From Seriola aureovittata (lineage: Eukaryota; Chordata; Actinopteri; Carangiformes; Carangidae), in assembly GCF_021018895.1 (NCBI RefSeq), contig NC_079376.1:26219001-26283000 (forward strand): 64,000 nucleotides of DNA. The letters run 5' to 3'. The notes beneath the pieces are model-generated. The model saw only the letters and a list, made by a program, of their open reading frames with translations, did not search any database and had not been told where the DNA came from. Below, in pieces: positions 1 through 9,129 of the stretch. The position numbers and the translations under genes were made by a program. The stretch's first letter is position 1; every line of letters begins with the position of its first letter.

Positions 1-400
1 TTTGTATGAGGACTTGGAACTCATCCAGATTTTGTAATCCCTCTTTTTGTCATCCCAGATAAAATTAATCCTGTAGATTTTGTCTTGGTTTTTCAAAGAC
101 TTCCAAGATAGGATAATCATGATCCAGACACCACAAGATTAGGATCACAGAATCTGGATTTGTGGTGTCTGGATAAACCGCCATCTGTTTGTCAAATGTT
201 GTAATACACTTAATAAACTGAATCATTTCATTTCCATTGTAAATTCACACATACAAGGAATCTGCTTTGTTGTTGTTTTGATGCATAAAAAAAGTAAAGC
301 AGGTACACAAAGAAAAGAATTAGACAACACAAAATGTAAATCAAATGTAAAAAAAAATAAATCCACTGGATAAAAAAAGTCAAACGTTACGTGCCTCTGT

Positions 401-749
401 GGGCTGCACGGTGGTGCAGTGGTTAGCGCTGTCGCCTCACAGCAAGGAGGTTCCGGGTTCGAGTCCCGGCTCGGCCGTGGGATCTTTCTGTGTGGAGTTT
501 GCATGTTCTCCCCGTGCCTGTGTGGGTTCTCTCCGGGTTCTCCGGCTTCCTCCCACAGTCCAAAGACATACAAAATGGGGATTAGGCTAATTGGATACTC
601 TAGATTGGCTGTGAGTGTAAATGGTTGTCTGTCTCTATGTGTTTGCCATGTGATGGACTGGCGACCTGTCCAGGGCGTACCCTGTCTCTCGCCCGAAAAG
701 ATGCTGGGATAGGCTCCAGCGACCCTACTAGAGGTAGAAATGGATGGAT
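401..749 (+). mobile_element. tRNA-derived SINE with target-site duplication
   Basis: The element starts GGCTGCACGG. It has a pol III A-box-like TGGTGCAGTGG at 412-422 and a B-box GGTTCGAGTCC at 456-466. The body contains TTTGCATGTTCTCCCC and GATGGACTGGCGACCTGTCC, words repeated thousands of times in fish genomes. It ends in GGATGGATG. The 10-11 bp direct repeat TGCCTCTGTG flanks it (391-401 and 750-760), so it is a retroposed copy in the plus orientation. Confidence 0.8.
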
Positions 750-764
750 GTGCCTCTGTGATAT

Positions 765-1170
765 ATTGTTTTTGTGTGTGTTGGTGTGCCCTGCTCTGCC
801 CTCCACTCTCCTCCAGCAGGTGATTTAGCCCACCTGTACCTGTTCCCCAATCAGGGATTTGGGCTTCAAAAGCTGTAGGAGGCTGGGTCAGGGCGATCGT
901 GCGCCATATATGCTGTGAGAGAGAATTGTGTGGAGCTGTCTTTACCGCGAGAGTGATAGTGTCCCTGTTGTGCGGTTGTTAGTTTGGTGATTTCCCAGTG
1001 TTCTACTGATGGCTTTTCATTATAGTTTTAATAGTTTTTGGTGTTGTGAAAAAACTCTTTATTTATGGTTGAAATCTGGTTTCCTGTTTTTTGTTTGTTT
1101 TGCCCGGTTCTCATTATTTTTTCATTGTTACTTCCTGTTACCCTTAGACGATTTCTGGGAACGTAACAAC
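765..1170 (+). repeat. unclassified fish interspersed repeat
   Basis: The stretch begins around the CTCCAGCAGGTG segment and ends TTTCTGGGAACGTAAC. I recognise this composition and the GAACGTAAC end as a recurring fish repeat, but I cannot name its class. It has no coding sense. It sits between the SINE and the Harbinger remnant. Confidence 0.35.
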
Positions 1171-1802
1171 GGTTCACAAAAGCATCTCTCAGTGTGCCTC
1201 CAGCTGTCCCATCTGGTTGCAGTGGTGCCAGTGGTAGGTCAGGGCCTGTCACCCAGTATGATGCCATCTGGGGGATTCTGTTGGAGGTGTGTACAAATAT
1301 GGCTCTCCCTCAAGAACCTTGCATCATGGACCGATCCTGGCCATTTAACAACAGAGTTGATGAGCTGGAGGTCTGCATTTGCCACAAGTTGCACTTTGAT
1401 GCTGCGCTACCCTTTCCTGTTCACAAACTCCCATTCCCTTTCATGGGGTGCTTGGATGTGAACATGGGTGCAGTTTATCACCCTGACATCGTTTGGCATC
1501 CTCATCATTTCAAAGAACAAACTGGTTGACAAGGCTGGCTAATGCAGAAGACACTTTATGTACTACAGTGCTGATAGTGGACTTGCGCGCACACACACAC
1601 CATCTCCAGTGACTTGATAGAAGGATCTACATGCATAGAAACGCAAAGCCATCAGTATTTGTTCCTCCACAGTCCATGCATAGCTTTTTGTAGTGGTGTG
1701 TTCCAGTTGTGGCTGTAGTAGATTGACAATGAAACCAATTTCGTTTGGGAGTGCAATGTGCACCCTTTGGCTGTATTTCCTCCTTTGCCTCTGTAGACAC
1801 AT
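1170..1802 (-). pseudogene. decayed PIF/Harbinger (HARBI1-like) transposase
   Basis: Read on the minus strand, 1802-1563 gives an N-terminal HARBI1-like helix region (IGFIVNLLQPQLEH, EQILMALRFYACRSFYQVTGD). Then 1500-1290 gives the DDE-core block VINCTHVHIQAPHE, EFVNRKG, a stop, then INSVVKWPGSVHDARFLRES. The THVHIQAP and WPGSVHD motifs are hallmarks of PIF/Harbinger nucleases. Internal stops and loss of the central and C-terminal parts show it is inactive. Its partner gene lies just upstream on the opposite strand. Confidence 0.75.
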
Positions 1803-2085
1803 GCCATTTTGTTTGTATGGTCCATCGTTAGGACAACTGCTTTCAAGACACCTTAATTGGCCTCCCAGTTTACACCTGGGTCCATTTGGGCATGTACATT
1901 TAGTTGTGGTTTGCAGAAGACACAGACAGAGAGAGGAAATGGAAATGGAAGCAGGTACTTCAAAGGGGAGCTATTTCCACCCTAGCCGAAACACTTGCTG
2001 GATGGTGTGAGGGCACATTATTGTGATTCATTGTCATTCTGATTGCTAAACTTGACAAAACGGTAACATCCAAAATGAAAAACCA

Positions 2086-2687
2086 GAAGAAGAAGAACAT
2101 CACCAACAGTGTTAATGCCACAGGGAGTGGTGAATTAAGAACTCTGGAACAGGTGTAACCGCATTGGAAAAATCTAAAACAGAAGGTCACAAAGGACCAT
2201 ACTGAGCAATACTGAGGCTGAGACAAACTCAGAGAAGGTTGATGAGTCAGGGGGCAGCTTTTTATCCTGAATCTTGAGGTACAGCATGTCAATCCCCAAC
2301 AGCAGAGGGGCCCTCACAGTTCAGATGACCCCCAACACCAGCAAGAGGACCCCTACACGCAAAAGGGCTCCCACTTTTCAGGTGGCCCCTAACATCCACA
2401 GGAGGACCCCCACTCTTCAGGTGGCCCAAACACCAGGAAGAAGACCCCACTCTTCAGGGGTGGAACCACCCCATAAGAGGAAACGTCTTGCAAATGACCC
2501 AAAGGATCAACATGGCTATGGGGATCTAGTGAGGAAGGAGACGGAGAGAGCAGAAAAACAGATCTCTCTAGCTGAGGAGCAGATCAAATTGACATTGCTT
2601 CAACAGAGGACAGTGAAACTTCGTATTCGCCTGTTAGAGGGGAGGCTGACAGATGCTGGTATTCCACTGCCAGAGGACGGAATGTGA
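2086..2687 (+). pseudogene. decayed Harbinger Myb/SANT-like accessory gene
   Basis: From about 2091 the plus strand reads NITNSVNATGSGELRTLEQV, a stop, then HWKNLKQKVTKDHTEQ. This is the trihelix/Myb-SANT-like DNA-binding pattern of the second Harbinger gene. From 2274 an open frame continues with a low-complexity Pro/Thr/Arg segment containing imperfect RRTPTLQVA-type repeats. It ends in a charged coiled coil (ETERAEKQISLAEEQIKLT, LLEGRLTDAGIPLPED). In active elements this protein helps import the transposase and bind the ends. At least two stops break this copy. Confidence 0.65.
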
Positions 2688-2824
2688 ATTTTTCAGAGAT
2701 TTTTCTTTTTGTGATCATTTTCATTTTTTATTTTATGTTGACATAAAAGAACATACACACACATATATAGATTATTTAGGAGTTTATAAAAATAAACAGT
2801 CCATAGGAATTTTTCTGAAAGTTT

Positions 2825-2847
2825 TGTGTGTGTGTGTGTGTGTGTGT
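2825..2847. repeat. (TG)n microsatellite
   Basis: This is an uninterrupted TG dinucleotide run in the 3' part of the Harbinger remnant. The apparent CVCVCV peptide in this frame is a by-product of the repeat. Confidence 0.95.
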
Positions 2848-3184
2848 TCTGATTGATAATGTTATTTTGATTAATTGTTTAACAAAGGCTGGATATTGTT
2901 TTGTCGTAGTCGGTGTCAATTTCATATGCAAACATCAAGTAATAAGACTTGAATATTTGCAATGTGTGCTGCGTATCTCTACATCCACTTCTATCCATGC
3001 TGAATTCACCCTGACAGTGGGATAAGGAAAATCCTGATATTTAGCATAAACCTATCCTAATCTCCACCTTGGAGCTTTGAAATACCCAAAATTGACATTT
3101 GATATGGACTCTGGGTAGGATTGGATTACCAAATCCGGATCCAAATTTTGTAGGATCAGGATCACATACGCATATTGAAATACT

Positions 3185-3316
3185 GGGCCCTGAAGTTAAC
3201 CTGCACCGGAGCAGGTTAAGAGTTCAATGTAAGTTACCATGGCGATTTTCCCCGGTAGTTAAACCTGAAGTTACCTCGATAACTTCTAATCCTGTTTTGT
3301 AGTACAGGCCTCAGTT
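3185..3316 (+). mobile_element. truncated MITE end (same family as 44028-44440)
   Basis: The segment contains TAAGTTACCATGG and GAAGTTACCTCGATAAC and ends TTTTGTAGTACAGGCCTCAG. The order and wording parallel the right half of the complete-looking element at 44028-44440. Only one terminus is present. It may belong to the same DNA transposon group as the adjacent Harbinger remnant. Confidence 0.5.
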
Positions 3317-3610
3317 ATGTGACTGTGCTATCAGGAATGGGAGAAATTAGAAACTCACTAGGGATATGGACTGGCAAACGCCAATTTTGAATCTTGTTCC
3401 AGGAGGATCCAAATGGTTATGATGGTTTTCGCCAACCTCCTGCCAAATTCACCATTGGCACCAATAAAGTTTACTTAATTTACACAGGTCAGACAATGTA
3501 CTGTAGGCAATGTGCTACATATGGACATGTGGATTTATTGGATTCATATAAAAAGGCTAATTCAGATGACCCTGGTTACACATGGGCAAATAGTAGAGGG
3601 GCAAAAAGTA

Positions 3611-4388
3611 CAGCCATGGCCAAAAGTTTTGAGAATGACACAAGTATTGGTTGTCACAAAGTTTGCAGCTTCAGTGTTTTTAGACCTTTTGTCAGATGTT
3701 ACTATGGTATACTGAAGTATAATTACAAGCATTTCATAAGTGTCAAAGGCTTTTATTTACAATTACACTAAGTTTATGGAAAGAGTCAATATTTGCAGTA
3801 TTGACCTTTCTTTTTCAAGACCTCTGCAATTTGCCCTGGCATGCTAACTTCTGGGCCACACCCTGACTGATGGCAGCTTATTCTTGCATAATCAATGCTT
3901 GAAGTTTGTCAGAATTTGTGGGTTTTTGTTTGTCCACCCACTTCCTTGAAGATTGACTACAAATTCTCAATGGGATTAAGGTCTGGGGAGTTTCCTGGCC
4001 ATGGACCCAAAATTTCGATGTTTTGTTCCCCGAGAAACTTAGTTATCACTTTTTCCTTATGGCAAGTTACTCCATCATGCTGGAAAAGGCATTTTTCGTC
4101 ACCAAACTGTTCTTGGATGGTTGGGAGAAGTTGCTCTCGGAGGATGTTTTGGTACCATTCTTTATTCATGGCTGTGTAACCCCACACATGGATGGTCTCA
4201 GTAAATATTTTTTGGGGATTAAGTTCATTTTCATGGCAAATAGGGACTTTGCAATTAATTGCAATTCATCTGATCACTCTCTATAACATTCTGGATATGT
4301 ATATGCAAATTGCCATCATAAAAACTGAGGCAGCAGACTTTGTGAAAATTGATATTTGTGTCATTCTCAAAACTTTTGGCCATGGCTG
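3611..4388 (-). mobile_element. Tc1/mariner element nested in the LINE
   Basis: The ends are inverted repeats of about 38 bp beginning CAGCCATGGCCAAAAGTTTT, and the element is flanked by TA on both sides (3609-3610, 4389-4390), the standard Tc1 target duplication. On the minus strand 4187-3957 encodes the end of a Tc1 transposase: FQHDGVTCHKE, then FLGEQNIEILGPWPGNSPDL and NPIENL, containing the second D and the final E of the DDE triad. The N-terminal half is missing, so it is an internally deleted copy. Removing it places the endonuclease words of the surrounding LINE next to each other in frame. Confidence 0.85.
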
Positions 4389-5002
4389 TAGAATAGATTA
4401 CATATTTTGCCCTTTTGAATTTCAGGTGAATGAGGCTCAGGTATCACCTATATTTTATTGTGATCATCATATGCTCACTAAATTTAAAAGGAACAATGTT
4501 TGGAAAAGGATACTGGAAACTAAATAATAGTATTCTCGAGAATCAGCAGTTTAGGATAGATTTCAGGTGTTTCACAGATGCACAGAGACATACTGTATTA
4601 GTGTATTCCTGGGATAGGAATCTTCCTCTTATTGTTCTTAGTCCCGACCAAGAGAAAGAATTTGATAGGGTTAACCATGAATTTTTATTTAGGATATTAG
4701 AAAAGTTTAGTTTTGGTAATAGATTCAGAGGATGGCCAAAAATTTTATATACAGAGGTAGGAAGCAGAGTTAAGGTCAATGGGAACCTTTGGAATTTATC
4801 TTTTACAAACCAGGGATGTCAGGCAGGGGAGCCCAGCATCAGCTCCATTGTATGTGGTGTTTATTGAAATTCTGGCATGTGCAGTTAGGACGAATGCTCA
4901 CATTAGGTATCCGACCACCAGGTGGCAAATCATTGACCATATCTCAGTTAGCAGATAACAGAGTACTGTATTTACTATTAGGGTTAATGTTAGGTTTGGA
5001 CC

Positions 5003-5440
5003 CAAAAGCAGACTTCAGAGCTCGAGTAGGTTAAATAGACATTTATTGAGCACTCAGGGATGAAAAATGGTACAGGCAGACAGGTAGATGAGCTGAAGGC
5101 TGCGGTGTTGGTTCTGGGTCCGTAGCAGGGAGGCAGGTGCGACTGAGGACAAAGGATAAGCAGGGTGAGCACAGGGAATTACTGGAAAAAAAAATCACTT
5201 GACGGTTAGGCGAAAAGTGGAAGATCTGCTGGGGTTCTTACACTGAGGTTGATGAAGGTGGATGAGATTCAGGTATGCCACACCACCCACGGCCAGATAG
5301 CCAGGCCATGCGTCCCTGGGGAATGACAGACAGGGAGGAGGGAGAAACACACTAGGAGCAGGGGAACAGCAGATACAGGAGGAGAGACAGGAGGAGGGTG
5401 GAGTTCCTGTCGTCACGGCTGGGACTGTGACACTTAGAAA
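5003..5440. repeat. unclassified repeat inserted in the LINE
   Basis: LINE coding sense stops near 5000 and resumes near 5441. The interval starts GTTTGGACCCAAAAGCAGAC and ends CACGGCTGGGACTGTGACAC, both recurring phrases in fish repeats. TTAG occurs on both sides and could be a 4-bp target duplication. I see no coding sense and cannot name the class. Confidence 0.4.
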
Positions 5441-6916
5441 ATGACTTTTGTTTAAATGAAGCCATGAACATCATTGATGTAGCTTCTGGGCCTAAGATCA
5501 ATAAAAGGAAATAAAAAAAAAAAAGGAAATTAAATTAAATATTTGGGGAAGTGGAAGGATAGAAATGATGCCCCTTTTGGCCTGTGTGCAGGGCCAATAA
5601 CTATCTTGGGCATATATTTTGGTAATAAAGATGATATTGAAACTAATTGGGAGATAAGATCAGACAAAGTGTTAATGAAACTCAACATGTGAAAATTAAG
5701 AAGGCTGTCATTTACTGGTAAAGTTGTAGTTATAAAATTGTATATATGTTGTCAACATTGCTTCATGTGGCATATGTATTTCCTATGCCAGCATTAATTA
5801 GTTTGAAGTTACAAAAAGCATTGTTTGGTTTCATGTGGGGAGGCTATGAATACATTAAAAGAGAAATAACATATAGGAGGAAGAGACATGCCCAATTGCA
5901 GGATGAAGTTGAATGTGTTATTTTTTTCTAATGTTTGTAAAATAATGATGTCACCACCTGAGCATTAATGTCACCCTTTGATGAAATTCTGGTTCGATCC
6001 TTATTTGAAACCCTTAGCAGAGGTATGGGAAAATAGTTTTCCCAAAGCAGAGGTTATGCCAAGGTACTATAGAAGAATATTCAGTTGGTCAAAGAAATAA
6101 AAGGAGTGTTGGGACAGAAGTTTGATCCTCAGTCATAAAGAGTTGTACAAGGCATTGACTGTCAGGTTTAGTATTAGAGATGTAGTTCACTTTCCAACCG
6201 ATGTGTGGAAAAGAACACAATATAAGCAGTCGGATAATAAATTTAAGGATTTATTTGGCTAGTGCTTCATAAGAGATTGGCAGTGAGGAACACCTTATTT
6301 AATCATGGCCTAACAAAAAAATAAGTTATGTCCAAGAGAGGGATGTTTGGGAATATGAACAGTAGAACATGTATTATTTGACTGTTTTTTGCAAAACACC
6401 TTTAGAAAGAATTGGGTCAAAGGTTTATCATTTTGAAAAACATGACATGGGCAAGGATTCAACATATGGAATTTGATTTGGAGAAGAAGAAAATGTATAG
6501 TCTTAGAGTTTGTGTCCATTGAGAAGGCCAAGTTGTGGTAACCTGTAGTGTGATAAATGGTGTCACCCAGTGGACAGTGCTAGGCACTGCAAACAAAGGA
6601 ATGAAGAGGAGATTTAAATCAGACAAGAAACAAGTGGGATATTGAATCAATTAAAAGTAGATGGAAAATTATTTATGGAGATTTATACCATGAAATTTGT
6701 GAATGTGTTTTTTTTCATGTGTGTTACATATTGATAAGATGGGACAATGTTTCATTGTGGCGACAAAGTGAAACTATGACAATATATATTATTTATGGAA
6801 AATATGGGTAGAATTATAATATGGTTTTGTTACATGTCATGCAATGAAGGAAATATTAGATTTTTTAATTTGGTTTTGTTGATAATAAATTACATTATTC
6901 CAAAAAAAAAAAAAAA

Positions 6917-7064
6917 TCTGTTATCAGTTTAATATCTGATATGTCCCCTATACAAAGACAACATATTAAAGTGATTTTTTTGAACTGGGAGCCAAAAAAG
7001 GGGCTTGCTCCGTTCGCTCCACGCATCGACCGAGCATTGCAGTGTCGTCAGGTGCGGTGCAACC
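6917..7064 (+). pseudogene. U2 snRNA sequence, nucleotides about 39-188 (5' end missing)
   Basis: The segment matches vertebrate U2 snRNA from TCTGTT(CT)TATCAGTTTAAT through the Sm-site region (GATTTTTTTGAACTGGGAG). It then matches the stem-loop III/IV sequence (GGGGCTTGCTCCGT, TCCACGCATCGACC, ATTGCAGT, GGTGCAACC). The 5' 38 nt, including the branch-point-pairing GUAGUA and the 5' stem, are absent. It begins at the base after the LINE poly(A). Point differences are scattered but modest. It cannot give a functional U2. What matters is its exact abutment to a Tx1-clade LINE. Confidence 0.88.
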
Positions 7065-7269
7065 TTCTCTCGCCTTGTGGAAAACCAACAATCACAGAGT
7101 TTCACATGACACTTTGTCATTGGCTCAAAGAAAGGGAGTCGGCTTGCCTGACAGTTTTTACACATTACAATTGTGTCTTCCTGTCTTTGAGAATATGTTT
7201 TTTGTTTTTTTGCTAGCACCATGCCCATCAACAACAGTTTGAATGGGTGAAGGGAGAATTAATGAGTCC

Positions 7270-7732
7270 ACTGAGAATCCAAGTGTTGGATCTGGTAGGT
7301 TATTAAGTATGATTTATTATTATGTCTAAAAATCATAAATTATTACCTAAGAAAATATTAATCATTATTAAAATTATTATTATTAATTAATAATATGGGG
7401 CACCCCCTGGAGACCAGGAACAATAACCAAACCAGGTTGCAGTCTCACGACCTAAACAGTTAACTTAAGTAGCTGACCTCCTGGAGTCAACGACTACAAG
7501 TGACCATACAAGGTAAAGTTGGAGCTCTGACTCTCTCAATCAGCCACAGATCACAATAAACTAAATAATGTAAAATAAGGACTGAAAGACTTCTTTACTA
7601 CAACAATGTTTATTTAATCTCCACAACAATCAACAAAATTAACCACAGTCTGGATTAATCACACTATTCTACCAATCATCCAACTAACTAAACAAATAGA
7701 AGATAACAGCAATACAGTAAATGCATTCAGAT
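7270..7732. repeat. AT-rich repeat followed by GGGGCACC (family also at 63590-64000)
   Basis: The run GTGTTGGATCTGG is followed by an AT-only stretch (ATCATAAATTATTA, ATTATTATTATTAATTAATAA). Then come ATGGGGCACCCCC and a body with a TTTATTTAATC segment. The same order (TGTTGGATTTCGG, ATCATAAATTA, AT-only, CGGGGCACCAG, TTTATTTAC) is seen at the right edge of the window. It may be part of an LTR, but no second LTR or coding part is visible here. Confidence 0.35.
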
Positions 7733-7766
<34 letters not shown>

Positions 7767-7770
7767 CGCG
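7733..7770. repeat. (TG)n(CG)n microsatellite
   Basis: A TG run of about 26 bp passes directly into a CG run of about 13 bp. Alternating purine-pyrimidine sequence of this kind is prone to left-handed Z-DNA. Confidence 0.95.
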
Positions 7771-8086
7771 TTGGTGACAAGATGGCAGATGTGATCTGGA
7801 AGGTGACGTCACACGAGACCCAAGATGGCGTCCTGTGTGCCAAAATGGCAGACGTGGCTTGTCTTGGCTAGACAACAACAAGCAGCAGATCGTAACGCTC
7901 ATTCAGCCAACAGTTTTTTTAGATTGCTTGAGCACGATCTGGAAAACAGCCCGGGTTTCAAAACACTACACACAATTAGCACAACCATAATCTGAGGTAT
8001 TCTACCCACTTAGGAGAATAGCTCAGATCCTTTGCAAAATTAAATACTCTTGTAAAAACTATACACTAATTTATAAAAACCATATG

Positions 8087-8240
8087 AAAATCACTCTTAA
8101 TGAGGAAAAACAAAGATCTATGAAAATATGCAGAGGCAAGAACTACAAACAAAAAATCCCTCTTAACGAGGAAAAACAAGGGGCTATGAACTTTAGCTAT
8201 GGCAAAATTTACAAACAAAAAAATCACTCTTCTCGAGGTA
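8087..8240 (+). repeat. 66-67 bp tandem repeat, about 2.3 copies
   Basis: The starts TCACTCTTAATGAGG (8091), TCCCTCTTAACGAGG (8157) and TCACTCTTCTCGAGG (8224) give a period of 66-67 bp, each copy ending in ACAAACAAAA. It leads into an interspersed repeat at 8245-8522 (ending CCTCACCACAGTGTGACAG) that I recognise as a common fish type without being able to classify it. The ORF over it is a product of the repeat. Confidence 0.7.
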
Positions 8241-8522
8241 TAAACGGCTTACTTTGGCGACTACTGTGGCTGTGGACGTGGACATGGACAAAAGGCTCGG
8301 GTGCAGGACGAGAACGAAGACACTGGCACAAGACAAGGGGAACACAGACTATTTAAACACATGGAGGGAAATAGGGGACAGGTGGAAACACTTCAATCAG
8401 ACTGAGACACATGAGGAAGGGCAAGTGACCTGAAACGAGAGGGGAATTACTTTTCAAAATAAAACAGGAAATAACAGGACAAAACAAACCCAGGACAAGA
8501 CAACCTCACCACAGTGTGACAG

Positions 8523-9129
8523 TTATGGCATTCAGTATTATCCTTCTATCAAAACCAAAAAAGGAAAAAAAAAAAAACAACAATAACATGAACTATAAAT
8601 TGAATTCATAATTGAAAAAGTGTTGCTCTTAATAAAAAAGTTAAAATTTTCATCTTTTTCCTATTTCCAGAGTTTATCTACAGACCATTTTGACCAAATT
8701 GGTCAATGGGGTGGACATCAGTTTGTGTCTGACCAGCAACCAAATAAATGTTTGTAGGAGCAACATTTTAAGATGCAGTCTGCAAGCATTTTAGTGTCTA
8801 AAATTATGTCTTGTGTCCACAATTGGAGAAATGCAGTAGTTCTGTTCACTTTTCATAGATTCAAGGCTGCACCACAAGAAATGACAACAAGAAATAAAAA
8901 ACTGTTCTGCAGTACTTTGTGTCTTTTCATTTCTTCCAGCATCTTTACAGTTAATTGTAATGGGTATCTTGCTCAAGAAAAACACCATGTCTTGTTTTCA
9001 TTCATGTAGTATCAAGTCTAGCACAAAGTAATAATCTGACATTATCCCAAATGATAAACATAAACTATAACAGTCACATTAAGCTGGTGCATTTTAGGAT
9101 TCAAAAATAGAGGCATTTCAAATTATTTC
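8523..9129. other. no recognisable feature
   Basis: This is AT-rich sequence with short unsupported ORFs only. I see no gene, repeat or RNA that I can name. Confidence 0.4.

Larger units (their letters stand above)
3390..6916 (+). mobile_element. decayed Tx1-clade LINE, 5' truncated, with poly(A)
   Basis: The 5' part resembles a CCHC-type ORF1 (PNGYDGFRQPPAKF, YLIYTGQTMYCRQCATYGH). It passes into the end of an APE endonuclease (DDPGYTWANSRGAKS, then after the Tc1 insertion RIDYIF). The RT fragment follows at 4430-5000 (FGKGYWKLNNSILENQQF, DQEKEFDRVNHEFLF, PPGGKSLTISQLADNR in place of the YADD region). The C-terminal region follows at 5740-6500 (HVAYVFPMPALISLKLQKAL, GFMWGGYEYIKREI). A poly(A) run ends at 6916. 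Frames are broken throughout, so it is inactive. The wording matches the Tx1 group rather than mammalian L1. It is immediately followed by U2 snRNA sequence. Confidence 0.75.

Noticed and set aside
1009..1529. Plus-strand ORFs of 150 and 111 codons
   Set aside because: The minus strand of the same interval carries HARBI1-like catalytic motifs; the plus frames are shadows or repeat translation.
6917..7064. Functional U2 snRNA gene
   Set aside because: The first 38 nt, including the branch-point-pairing region, are absent and replaced by the LINE poly(A); no U2 promoter is upstream.
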